This document shows positions 44,581 through 53,377 of a DNA stretch of 64,000 bases, piece by piece (the first letter of the stretch is position 1; the number at the start of each line of letters is the position of its first letter). The notes beneath the pieces are model-generated. The model was not told the DNA's origin, did no database searches, and saw only the letters and a list, made by a program, of their open reading frames with translations. The stretch comes from Caldisericia bacterium (GTDB lineage: Bacteria > Caldisericota > Caldisericia > B22-G15): contig JAOAHY010000002.1 in assembly GCA_026414995.1 (NCBI GenBank), forward strand, positions 82,525 through 146,524. Reading direction: 5' to 3'. A program made the position numbers and the translations under genes.

Positions 44581-47088
44581 ATGAAAAAATTAATTAAAGG
44601 GCTAATTCTCTTTTTATTAATTTTCTCATTTGTTCCATTAACTTCTCTTGTTAGAGCAAAAACTCCTTATTTTCTTATTCTTTTAGATCAAAAACTTACA
44701 AAAGAGCCAATTTCTCTTGAATTTATAAAAGAAACTAAAAATGGTTTTTTATATTTATATAACGGAACTCAAAAGATAAATGTTCCATACAAAATAGTAA
44801 GAGAAATAAGAGAAGATTCAACTGGCTATCATAAATTAAGTGATGTAATTGAGAAATTAAATTTTTACTCTGAAAGGTATAAAGAAATTACTGAATTAAA
44901 ATTAATTGGAAAAACTTTTGAAAATAGAGAAATTTATGCATTAAAAATTTCAACTAAAGATATTAAAGATAAACCAAAAATTCTAATTGTAGGATGCCAT
45001 CATGCAAGAGAGTGGATGAGTGTTGAAATTCCAATAAAAATAATCGAGTATTTACTTTTAAATTTTGAAAATAATGAAGAGGTAAAAAATTGGATTAAAA
45101 ATTATGAAATTTGGATCATTCCAGTTTTAAACCCAGATGGTTTTGATTACTCTATTAATAGCAATAGAATGTGGAGAAAAAATAGAGTAATTAATTTGGA
45201 TAATTCAAGAGGAGTTGATAATAATAGAAATTATGGTTATATGTGGGGACTTTCTGATGGCTCATCTGGAATTCCTTCATCTGAAACATATAGAGGAAAA
45301 GCTCCATTTTCTGAACTTGAAAACATAGCCATAAGAGAATTTGTTTATGAAAATCCTCCATCAATTACTTTATCATATCACTCTTTTTCTGAACTAATTT
45401 TATATCCATGGGGTTATACATCTGAACCGCCTCAAGATAAAGAATTTCTTGAAAAAATAGCAGTTGAAATGGCAAAAACAACTGGATCTCCTAATGATAA
45501 TGATTATCCAGGACCTTATGATTATTATCCTATGCAATCAAGTTTTCTTTATCCCACAAGTGGTGATTTAACAGATTTTTTATATGGAGATTTAGGTACA
45601 TTTGCATATACGATAGAATTAAATTCAGTTCAAGAATTTTTTGACCCCCCATCAGAACTTATTGAACCAACATGGGAACAGACAAAAGGGATATTTTTTG
45701 TAGCAATGTATTATGTTGACAAGATTGGACTTTTAAAGTTAAAAATAGTTGATGAACAAGGAAATCCTTATGAAGGAGAGATCACAATTTTAGAAAAGGG
45801 GCTAAAGAAAAAAACTCAAAAGAAAGGTATTTTTAATTATGTTTTGCAAAATGGTGAATATACAATTTCTATAAAAGGTAAAAAATATATAGTTTATATT
45901 AAAAATGGAGAAGTATCAGAATACTTTATAAATTTGGGTGAAATAAAAATTAATAACAATTTAATTGATTTTGGAACAATTGAATACAAAGAAAAGTTAG
46001 AGTTTAATTTTGAAGTAGAAGGTGAAGGCAAAATTGAAACTAATGAAAAGGTTTTTTTAAATAAGTATGAATTTTCAGGAAAAGAAAAAATAGAGGGATT
46101 TATTGATACAAAGGATCTTGAATTAGACAAAGACTATGAATTTTTTGTTAAACTAATCGGAAAATCAGAAACAAAAGAGATAAAAATAAAGTTCCGCTTT
46201 ATTAAAGATATAACTCCACCTGAAATAATTTTAAATATAGAAAATGGATATATAACAAATAAAGGTACAATAACAATATCAGGTATTACAGAAAATGATG
46301 CAAAAGTTTTTTATTTTGATAGAGAAATTCCTCTTAATGAAAAAGGGGGATTTAATTTAGAGATAAATCTTGTTGAAGGAATAAATGAATTAAAATTTAC
46401 TGCTTTTGATATATATGGAAATTCAAAAGATTATTATTTAAACATAATTTATGACAAAACTCCTCCTGAGGTCACCTTTTTTGTCCCAGATGTTTTTAAA
46501 ACGACCTCAGATAAAATTTTATTAAATGGTATCATTAATGAAAAATCAAATATTTACATAAATAATATTCACTTTGGAATTTTTGAAAAAGGTGGTTTTA
46601 AAATTGAATACATTTTAGATAAAGAGTTAAATATTTTAAATATTGAAATAGAAGATTTAGCAAAAAATAAAACAAAATTCATTAAAACAATTTTTAAATT
46701 AGAAAAAAAGATAGTTGAGCTTTTTATTTCAAATAAAAAGTTTATTTTAAATGGAGTTGAAAAAGAAATAGATATATCTCCATTTATTTTAAACGGAAGA
46801 ACCTATGTTCCAATAAGATTTATTGTTGAAGCATTTGGTGGAAATATAAATTATAATGATAAAGATAAGAGCATATTATTCATACTTCATGATAAATCTG
46901 TTTTAATGTTTGTTGATAAGAAAAATTATTTTGTTAATTTTAAGGAATTCATTATGGACTCTCCTCCAATAATTGTTAAACCTGGAAGAGTTATGGTTCC
47001 CTTAAGATTTATTGCTGAAGCAATTGGTGCAAACATAATTTGGAATGATAAAGAAAGAAAAGTAATAATTTCTTATCCTGAGATTTAA
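44581..47088 (+). CDS. Secreted M14 zinc carboxypeptidase with Ig-like and copper-amine-oxidase-N domains
   Basis: The 835-residue protein has a signal peptide (LIKGLILFLLIFSFVPLTSL), then an M14 carboxypeptidase domain (~80-380): the zinc ligands are in IVGCHHAREWMSVEI (His141, Glu144) and LSYHSFSELILYPWGYT, substrate binding in NPDGFDYSINSNRMWRKNR, and the catalytic Glu in FAYTIELNS. Several beta-sandwich repeats follow, including two starting with DITPPEIILNIENGY and YDKTPPEVTFFVPDV. The C terminus (~715-835) is a copper-amine-oxidase-N-like domain with two repeats (VPIRFIVEAFGGNINYNDKD; VPLRFIAEAIGANIIWNDKE), often used for surface attachment. It probably trims external peptides, which fits amino-acid import and fermentation. 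Confidence 0.92.
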   Translation: MKKLIKGLILFLLIFSFVPLTSLVRAKTPYFLILLDQKLTKEPISLEFIKETKNGFLYLYNGTQKINVPYKIVREIREDSTGYHKLSDVIEKLNFYSERYKEITELKLIGKTFENREIYALKISTKDIKDKPKILIVGCHHAREWMSVEIPIKIIEYLLLNFENNEEVKNWIKNYEIWIIPVLNPDGFDYSINSNRMWRKNRVINLDNSRGVDNNRNYGYMWGLSDGSSGIPSSETYRGKAPFSELENIAIREFVYENPPSITLSYHSFSELILYPWGYTSEPPQDKEFLEKIAVEMAKTTGSPNDNDYPGPYDYYPMQSSFLYPTSGDLTDFLYGDLGTFAYTIELNSVQEFFDPPSELIEPTWEQTKGIFFVAMYYVDKIGLLKLKIVDEQGNPYEGEITILEKGLKKKTQKKGIFNYVLQNGEYTISIKGKKYIVYIKNGEVSEYFINLGEIKINNNLIDFGTIEYKEKLEFNFEVEGEGKIETNEKVFLNKYEFSGKEKIEGFIDTKDLELDKDYEFFVKLIGKSETKEIKIKFRFIKDITPPEIILNIENGYITNKGTITISGITENDAKVFYFDREIPLNEKGGFNLEINLVEGINELKFTAFDIYGNSKDYYLNIIYDKTPPEVTFFVPDVFKTTSDKILLNGIINEKSNIYINNIHFGIFEKGGFKIEYILDKELNILNIEIEDLAKNKTKFIKTIFKLEKKIVELFISNKKFILNGVEKEIDISPFILNGRTYVPIRFIVEAFGGNINYNDKDKSILFILHDKSVLMFVDKKNYFVNFKEFIMDSPPIIVKPGRVMVPLRFIAEAIGANIIWNDKERKVIISYPEI

Positions 47089-47089
47089 T

Positions 47090-48892
47090 TTAACCCATAC
47101 CTCCACCAGAACCACCTCCGCCTCCTCCCCCTCCACCTGAAAATCCACCACCGCCACCACCTCCTGAACTCCAAGAACTACTTGATGTTTTATATGCAGA
47201 TGCAGTTGCAGTTGCAATTTGAGATATTGCAGAATTTAAAGAGTTAAGACCGTAATTTATATTTGAAAAATGAGATGCTGTTGCAAATGCTATTAATTTT
47301 CCATTTTCAATATCTTCAATTTGAGGGAAAATAATTTTTAATGCCTTTAGAACAGTTTTTGCAACACCTAAAACTGTTCCATAAATTAAATATTTTTCCC
47401 ATAAAACTATTGACTTTGGACCATAATCTTTAAGATTTGAAAAATCACTTAAAAATCTCTTAAATGCATTCCATTTATCAAAATCTTCTTTTCCTTTAAA
47501 TGACCTTCTTCTCATTGCAGCAGCACCAATTATAATATAAATTGGAGTTAAAATTAACCATATAAGATAAAGAAAATTTTTAAATAATATTGTTAAGATA
47601 AATGCAACTATTGGAATTAAACATCCTAATCCAACAATAATTGAACTTTTCTTCTCGCTAACTTTATCAAAAAAGTCATATTTTGAAGATTCATTTTTAA
47701 TCTCCTCTTTAAATTTTTCAAAACTATAATAATATTTTTCTCTATTTTTCTTGATTTTTTTATTCAAATCTTTTATTGTAAATGAATCACCTTTATCAAA
47801 TAAAATTTTATCTATTAAGACTTTTTCAAATTCTGAAAGTTCTTGTTCTTTTTTTTGATAATTTTCTCTATCAAGTATAAAAGTAATATCTTTTCTTGAA
47901 GTAGGAATTTCTTCTAAATCAATAATTCCTTTATGAATTAAATCCATAACTGTTGCTTTTAAAAAAGAGTCTTGGAAATTTCCAAAAGTCATAAGATGTC
48001 CTAAAATAGCAGGTTTTATATCACTTGGTGGTTCCCTAAAATATTCAAAATTTTTTGTTATATTATATTCTTTTCCATATTTTAAATATTGTCTTAAAAG
48101 AAGAATAACAAAAAGAATTAAACCTAAAAAGGGGAGCCAGACATTCACTTTTGCTAAAACTCTTTTTCTATTAGCTTCATTTGCCCATTTTTTCTCTTCG
48201 GCTATTACTTTTTCTTTTATAAACCCTTTTATTTTGTTCTGAGTTATAAAATAGTTAGAAGGGATAAGAATTCTTGCTTCAACAAAAGTATTTGGAGGAA
48301 CATCTTCAACATAAAGAAATATTTTTTTATCATCTATCTTTTTAATTTCACCCCAAAGTGGTCCATGAGCCCAAATAAGATATTCACTAACAGGAACAGG
48401 AGTTACTAAATTTATTGTTGATTCAAATTTTCCAATTTTCTTATCCCATCCTTCTCCTTGTAGTTTCCAATAAAATTCTCCAAAATCTTCATAAACTTTT
48501 ATTAATCCACTTAACTTATAAATAAATCTAAATGTTTTTGTTTCATCTATAGCAGTATAATAAAAATTAATTCTATAATAACTTCCTCTATCCTCTATAT
48601 AATAGGAATAAGGTGTATTTGATGTGTCCTTTTTATAAATTTTATTTCCTTCATAAATTTCAAATAATTCAAGATTTTCATAGCCAGCTTTTGGCAAATC
48701 ATAAAACCCATAAGAAAAACTACCCTGAAATGAATAAGTTCTTTCTTCAACGAAATTTGCACTACCATCTTTATTAATTGTTACATCAATTTTTACTTGA
48801 GGTATTGAATAATCTTTTGCATAAGAGATATTAAATTTTAATATAAATATTAAAGAAAATAAAAAAAATATAATAAGAATCTTTTTTTTCAT
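47090..48892 (-). CDS. DUF2207 domain membrane protein with glycine-rich tail
   Basis: The 600-residue protein has a signal segment (ILIIFFLFSLIFILKFNISY), an external DUF2207 domain (IPQVKIDVTINKDGSANFVE, FSYGFYDLPKAG, FVEARILIPSNYF), one membrane helix (VWLPFLGLILFVILLLR), a cytoplasmic winged-helix-like part (PAILGHLMTFGNFQDSFLKA) and a second membrane pair (IIVGLGCLIPIVAFILTILF). It ends in SSSWSSGGGGGGGFSGGGG and further glycine-rich sequence, the tail usual in this family. Function is unknown. AAAGGAG precedes the ATG. Its end lies one base from the convergent peptidase gene. Confidence 0.93.
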   Translation of the reverse strand: MKKKILIIFFLFSLIFILKFNISYAKDYSIPQVKIDVTINKDGSANFVEERTYSFQGSFSYGFYDLPKAGYENLELFEIYEGNKIYKKDTSNTPYSYYIEDRGSYYRINFYYTAIDETKTFRFIYKLSGLIKVYEDFGEFYWKLQGEGWDKKIGKFESTINLVTPVPVSEYLIWAHGPLWGEIKKIDDKKIFLYVEDVPPNTFVEARILIPSNYFITQNKIKGFIKEKVIAEEKKWANEANRKRVLAKVNVWLPFLGLILFVILLLRQYLKYGKEYNITKNFEYFREPPSDIKPAILGHLMTFGNFQDSFLKATVMDLIHKGIIDLEEIPTSRKDITFILDRENYQKKEQELSEFEKVLIDKILFDKGDSFTIKDLNKKIKKNREKYYYSFEKFKEEIKNESSKYDFFDKVSEKKSSIIVGLGCLIPIVAFILTILFKNFLYLIWLILTPIYIIIGAAAMRRRSFKGKEDFDKWNAFKRFLSDFSNLKDYGPKSIVLWEKYLIYGTVLGVAKTVLKALKIIFPQIEDIENGKLIAFATASHFSNINYGLNSLNSAISQIATATASAYKTSSSSWSSGGGGGGGFSGGGGGGGGGSGGGMG

Positions 48893-48932
48893 ATAAAATT
48901 CTCCTTTAAATAAATTTATTCAATTTTATCAT

Positions 48933-49163
48933 TTATTTAACTATTTCTCCACTAAATGTGAAACTCCCCTTTTTTAATCTTATATAAATTTTAGTATCAA
49001 CTCCAATTAAATTACCACATTCACAAAAATATTTATCATTAATTTTAACAATATGATAAACTTCTTTTATTCTATTTTTCCATAGATGAAGGAGTCTACC
49101 TTCTCCAATTTTTTCATATTTACATAATTTCTTTTTACATTTAGAACATCTAAGGGTAAGCAT
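48933..49163 (-). CDS. Small zinc-ribbon protein (76 residues)
   Basis: I do not recognise the family, but the small basic protein has two metal-binding pairs, LRCSKCKKKLCKYEK near the N terminus and FCECGNLIGVDTKIYIRL near residue 48, the pattern of a zinc ribbon. It could bind nucleic acid or protein. It starts two bases after the stop of a 36-residue membrane-protein ORF on the same strand, with no obvious ribosome site. A similar zinc-ribbon/DUF2207 order with the next gene (40 bases downstream) may be coincidental. Confidence 0.68.
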   Translation of the reverse strand: MLTLRCSKCKKKLCKYEKIGEGRLLHLWKNRIKEVYHIVKINDKYFCECGNLIGVDTKIYIRLKKGSFTFSGEIVK

Positions 49164-49165
49164 AA

Positions 49166-49276
49166 TTAAAATGCGATTTTAATACAACTTTTAATTAAAA
49201 ATATCAAAATTATTAATAAAACAATGAAAACAATTATTCTAAATAAACAACTAATTAAACAATATCCATTTTCCAT
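49166..49276 (-). CDS. Small single-helix membrane protein (36 residues), probably leaderless
   Basis: This short reading frame encodes MENGYCLISCLFRIIVFIVL followed by LIILIFLIKSCIKIAF, a single transmembrane helix with cysteines on both sides (Cys6, Cys10, Cys31). TAAAAT ends six bases before the ATG, the same spacing as at other predicted leaderless genes in the window. The stop lies two bases before the ATG of the zinc-ribbon gene. It fills most of an otherwise empty 132-base gap. No homolog can be recognised, so its reality rests on position and composition. Confidence 0.45.
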   Translation of the reverse strand: MENGYCLISCLFRIIVFIVLLIILIFLIKSCIKIAF

Positions 49277-49282
49277 ATGATA

Positions 49283-49288
49283 ATTTTA
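49283..49288 (-). promoter_or_regulatory. Candidate -10 box (TAAAAT) for the small membrane-protein gene
   Basis: TAAAAT on the minus strand is six bases before the ATG at 49276. In so AT-rich a sequence such a match carries limited weight on its own. Confidence 0.35.
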
Positions 49289-49295
49289 AAATAAT

Positions 49296-50396
49296 TTATA
49301 AAGATTTTAAACCACTCCCTGTTAAAATACACACTATATTCTCTTTTTTCTTTAATCTTTTTATATATTTTTTTAATCCTAAATATTGAACTGCTGATGT
49401 TGGTTCAACGAAAATTCCCCTTTTTGAAAGTTCAGTTTGAGCTAATATAATCTCTTCTTCTTTTGCAATCAACACTTCTCCTTGTGTTTCATAGATTACT
49501 TTTAAAATCTCTTTCCCTCTTAAAGGTTCTGCTATAGCAATTCCTTCTGCAATTGTATACTTTTTATTAAATTTATCTATTTTAATACTTTTCTTTTTAT
49601 AAGCTTCATAAATAGGTGCGCAATTTTCAGATTGAACACAAATTATTTTTGGATATTTATTTATTAAACCGCTTTCTTTTAAATCTTTAAAACCTCTATA
49701 AATACCTAAAAGAAGCGAACCATTTCCAACTGGTATTATTAAAGAATCGGGCAAAGAAAATTCTAATTGTTCAAAAATTTCATAAATAATTGTTTTTGTT
49801 CCCTGAATAAAATATGGGTTTAAAAAATGACTTGCATAATAAAAATTTTTGGCATACTCTTTTGCTTTAATATGAACCTCTTCTCTTGAAAAAGGTAAAA
49901 TATGTAAATTAGCACCAAATATTTCTATTTGTTTAATCTTATTTTTAGATGCACTATTAGGAACAAATATATCACATTCAATACCTCCTAAAGCACAATA
50001 TGAAGCAATAGATGCACCAGCATTTCCAGATGAATCTTCCACAACTCTTTTTACTCCAAGTTCTTTAACCTTACTTATTAAAACAGTAGACCCTCTATCT
50101 TTAAAAGATCCAGTTGGAAATAAAAAATCAAGTTTAAAATAAATTTCATTATCTTCAATATTTAATTTAATTATTGGTGTAAAACCTTCATTAAAAGAAA
50201 CTAAATTTTTCTCATCCCTGATTGGTAAAAATTTTCTATATCTCCAAAGACCATATTTATTTTTATCAATGGTTTCTATTTTGAACTTAGGATTAAATTC
50301 TAAATCTAAAGAACCACCACAATCACATATAACCTTTTTATCCTCTTCTCTATAAACTCTTCCACATTCTGAACATTTAAGATTTGGTTTCACCAT
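49296..50396 (-). CDS. thrC: Threonine synthase-like PLP enzyme
   Basis: The 366-residue protein has an N-terminal zinc-ribbon (LKCSECGRVYREEDKKVICD with CGGSLDLEF) and a fold-type II PLP domain: FPTGSFKDRGSTVLISKVKE has the Schiff-base lysine, VEDSSGNAGASIASYCALGG binds substrate and VGNGSLLLGIYRGF binds phosphate. The zinc ribbon and the DRGS-type segment match archaeal/thermophile threonine synthases (O-phosphohomoserine to threonine); cysteate synthase is a close alternative. It starts four bases after the stop of the HD-GYP gene without a ribosome site, so coupling is likely. Confidence 0.88.
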   Translation of the reverse strand: MVKPNLKCSECGRVYREEDKKVICDCGGSLDLEFNPKFKIETIDKNKYGLWRYRKFLPIRDEKNLVSFNEGFTPIIKLNIEDNEIYFKLDFLFPTGSFKDRGSTVLISKVKELGVKRVVEDSSGNAGASIASYCALGGIECDIFVPNSASKNKIKQIEIFGANLHILPFSREEVHIKAKEYAKNFYYASHFLNPYFIQGTKTIIYEIFEQLEFSLPDSLIIPVGNGSLLLGIYRGFKDLKESGLINKYPKIICVQSENCAPIYEAYKKKSIKIDKFNKKYTIAEGIAIAEPLRGKEILKVIYETQGEVLIAKEEEIILAQTELSKRGIFVEPTSAVQYLGLKKYIKRLKKKENIVCILTGSGLKSL

Positions 50397-50400
50397 TTAT

Positions 50401-53355
50401 TTATTCTGAATTTATTTCTTTGTTAATAATTAATTCCTCAAATATATCAACTATAATTGGATCATACAAAATTCCCTTTTTTTCTTTTAATTCTTTTAAT
50501 GCTTCTTCACAACTAAAAGCTGGTCTATAAGGTCTATGTGATGTCATTGCTTCATAAACATCGCAAACAGCAATAATTCTTGCTTCAAGAAGAATATCAT
50601 CATCTTTTAAGCCTAATGGATATCCTGAACCATCGAATCTCTCATGGTGCTGCAAAACAATATCTGCAATTGGACTTAAATATTCAACTCTTTTTATAAT
50701 TTCATAACCATTGTGTGAATGCTCTTTTACAAGAGAAAATTCATTTTCAGATAGTTTGCCACCCTTATTTAAAACCTCAGTTGGTATTGTTAATTTGCCT
50801 ATATCATGCATAAATGATGCTAATCTTATTTTTTCAACAACATCTTCTGGTAAATTTAATTTCTTTGCAATTTTTTCTGCAAGATATGCGACTCTTCCTT
50901 GATGACCCAATGTGTAAGGGTCTTTCATCTCTGTTATTTTAGTTACTAAATTTAAAACATTATCAAGTGATTTTGCAAGTTTCTTTCTACTTTCTTCTAA
51001 TTCTTCTTTTAATCTTTTTTCTTCAGTTATATCTCTTAAAATACCAAAAGAATACAAAAATTTTCCATTTTCATCATAAACTGCTGATGCAAATAGTTGT
51101 CCCCAAAATATATTACCATCTTTTCTTATATATCTTTTTTCAATATTAAAATAATCTATTTCTTTATTAATAAGTTTTTTAAATAACTCATATTGTCTTT
51201 TATAATCTTCAGGAAAAGTAATATCTTTCCATGTTAGTTTCTTTAATTCTTCTTCAGAATAACCTAATAAATTTAAATAAACATTATTATATGCTATATA
51301 ATTGTCGTTTTCATCAACTATTGCAACACCAAGAGGATTTTTTTCAAAAAATAGTCTAAATTTTTTCTCACTTTCATAAAGAGCATTTTCTAAAATTTTA
51401 CTTTCCGTTATATCTTCAATCATCGCAAATTCAAATTGAAATTCTCCTTTTTCATCAAAAAGTGCTGCGCAGTTTAATCTTGCAAAGATTATTTCACCAT
51501 CTTTTCTTACAAATCTCTTTTCAATTGTATAAAAATCTATCTCTTTATTTATCAATTTTTGGAAGTTTTCCCAATCTTTATCAATATCATCAGGATAAGT
51601 ATATTCTTTCCAAGAAATCTTTGATAATTCATCTAAACTATAACCTACCATCTTTAAAAATGCATCATTTGAGGCCAAAAGTTTACCATCTCTATCAGAC
51701 ATAGTAATTCCGATAGGAGATTTTTCAAATAGTGTTCTAAATCTTTTCTCGCTTTCTTTTAATTTAATTTCCATCTCTTTTCTTATGGTTATATCCTCAG
51801 TCATTGCTATTTCATAAAGAAAGTTTCCTTTTTCATCATCAACTCTAACAACTTTTAAATTCATCCAAAATATTTCACCATTTTTCCTAATTCCTCTTTT
51901 CTCAAGAGAATAAGAATAAAGTTCTCCTTTAACTAATTTATTAAATTTTTCTAAATCTTCTTGAAGGTCTTCTGGATAAGTTAAATCCATCCATTTAATA
52001 TTTTTTAATTCATGAAGTTTATAACCCATTATCTCTTCCCACTTTGGGTTGCAGTAAATAATTTCACCATTTTTATCTGTTAAAGTAATTCCAACTGGTG
52101 AATTCTCAAAAAGAACTTTAAATTTTTTCTCAGTTTCAAATAATTCTTCTTTTGTTTTAACACTTTCTGTTATATCTGTAACAATACCTTGAATTATTTT
52201 AACTCGTGGTATCTCAGCTCTTAAAATAGATATATTAATGCTAGCCCATTTTATTTCACCATTTTTATTTATAAATCTAAATATCTCTGTGTATGCTTGA
52301 TTTTCATTTTTATTAACATTTGAAATTAAATTTTGAATTTTTTCAAAATCATCTTTATAAATATAGTTTTCTAAATTTATATTTTTATTAATAAACTCAT
52401 TTTTATTAAATCCAGTTATGTTTTCAAAATTTCCTTCAATTTCAATAACTTTTAAATTGTTTGATTCAAGAGTTGCAGTAAAAATAAACCCTTTAATGTT
52501 GTTTAACAATGCCCTTCTATTCTCGTTCTCTTTTAGTCTTTGAATTACAACAGATATATTATCAGCAATAAAAGAGATCAAATTTAAATCTTCATCTGTA
52601 TAATAAACTTCTTTTTCATAAATTTGTAAAGCTATTACTCCAATAAATTTATCAAATACTTTTAAAGGAGCACCAATGTAAAACTCTGGACAAGTTCCAT
52701 AAAAAATTATTTCTCCTTTATCTCTTAGTTTTTCTATCTCTTCTCTTTTTAAAAGAAATGGTTTTTCATTTTTTAAAATATATTCAGTAATTCCACCTCT
52801 TCTTTTTCTTGGTTCAGGTTTTTCATCTTTTAAATCAACAAAATATGGGAAATAAATGTATTCACCACTTTCATCTATTAAAGAGATGTAAAAGTTTTCT
52901 GCATATAAGTACTCTTTTATTAATTTATGAATCTCCTCAAAAAATTCTTTAAGATTAGTTGTTCTAAAACCAAAAAATGAAATTTTATAAAGAATTTTTG
53001 TTAAAATATCTTTTCTTTTTTCATCAGTTATATCCTTTAAAATTAATAAATTTTTTTGTTCTTCTAATTCAACTATAATAATTTTAAAAAATTTATAATT
53101 ACCTTTTTTTGTTTTTAATTTAATTGATAAGGATTCTCTATCTTTATTTTTTAAAAATTCTACAAAATTAGGATACTCTTTATCATCATAAAATAACTCT
53201 TTTATTTCTTTTCCAATGATTTCATCTTCAGTATATCCAAGTAATTCTTTTATATTTTTACTTATTAACAATATCTTTCCATTATCTAATAATATGGAGA
53301 TATGGTCTTTTAAATTATTAAAAATAGTTATTATAGATTCGTTGATTTTGTTCAT
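50401..53355 (-). CDS. Multi-sensor HD-GYP protein (PAS-GAF-PAS x4-HD-GYP)
   Basis: The 984-residue cytosolic protein has an N-terminal PAS (~1-115), a GAF (~120-275, LIREEIEKLRD-type region with APLKVFDKFIGVIALQIYEK), four PAS domains (~285-775) and a C-terminal HD-GYP phosphodiesterase domain with SFMHDIGKLTIPTEVL, QHHERFDGSGYPLGLKDDDI and AVCDVYEAMTSHRPYRP. The last three PAS repeats are very alike (SPVGITLTDKNGEIIYCN; SPIGITMSDRDGKLLASN; NPLGVAIVDENDNYIAYN), pointing to tandem duplication. There is no GGDEF domain, but a GGDEF protein is encoded directly upstream. An extended -10 ends seven bases before the ATG and no ribosome site is seen. Confidence 0.93.
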   Translation of the reverse strand: MNKINESIITIFNNLKDHISILLDNGKILLISKNIKELLGYTEDEIIGKEIKELFYDDKEYPNFVEFLKNKDRESLSIKLKTKKGNYKFFKIIIVELEEQKNLLILKDITDEKRKDILTKILYKISFFGFRTTNLKEFFEEIHKLIKEYLYAENFYISLIDESGEYIYFPYFVDLKDEKPEPRKRRGGITEYILKNEKPFLLKREEIEKLRDKGEIIFYGTCPEFYIGAPLKVFDKFIGVIALQIYEKEVYYTDEDLNLISFIADNISVVIQRLKENENRRALLNNIKGFIFTATLESNNLKVIEIEGNFENITGFNKNEFINKNINLENYIYKDDFEKIQNLISNVNKNENQAYTEIFRFINKNGEIKWASINISILRAEIPRVKIIQGIVTDITESVKTKEELFETEKKFKVLFENSPVGITLTDKNGEIIYCNPKWEEIMGYKLHELKNIKWMDLTYPEDLQEDLEKFNKLVKGELYSYSLEKRGIRKNGEIFWMNLKVVRVDDEKGNFLYEIAMTEDITIRKEMEIKLKESEKRFRTLFEKSPIGITMSDRDGKLLASNDAFLKMVGYSLDELSKISWKEYTYPDDIDKDWENFQKLINKEIDFYTIEKRFVRKDGEIIFARLNCAALFDEKGEFQFEFAMIEDITESKILENALYESEKKFRLFFEKNPLGVAIVDENDNYIAYNNVYLNLLGYSEEELKKLTWKDITFPEDYKRQYELFKKLINKEIDYFNIEKRYIRKDGNIFWGQLFASAVYDENGKFLYSFGILRDITEEKRLKEELEESRKKLAKSLDNVLNLVTKITEMKDPYTLGHQGRVAYLAEKIAKKLNLPEDVVEKIRLASFMHDIGKLTIPTEVLNKGGKLSENEFSLVKEHSHNGYEIIKRVEYLSPIADIVLQHHERFDGSGYPLGLKDDDILLEARIIAVCDVYEAMTSHRPYRPAFSCEEALKELKEKKGILYDPIIVDIFEELIINKEINSE

Positions 53356-53362
53356 CTATTTA

Positions 53363-53371
53363 ATTATAACA
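53363..53371 (-). promoter_or_regulatory. Extended -10 (TGTTATAAT) of the HD-GYP gene, predicted leaderless
   Basis: TGT precedes TATAAT (53363-53368), and the ATG at 53355 follows after seven bases. It lies in the 22-base gap behind the GGDEF gene. Confidence 0.6.
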
Positions 53372-53377
53372 AATTCT

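Noticed and set aside
47090-47170. Glycine-codon repeat at the end of the DUF2207 gene as a mobile or CRISPR-like repeat
   Set aside because: It is the ordinary glycine-rich C-terminal tail of this family, in frame with the gene.
49166-49295. Regulatory RNA in the gap before threonine synthase's end
   Set aside because: No stable structure is visible; a short membrane-protein ORF explains most of the gap better.
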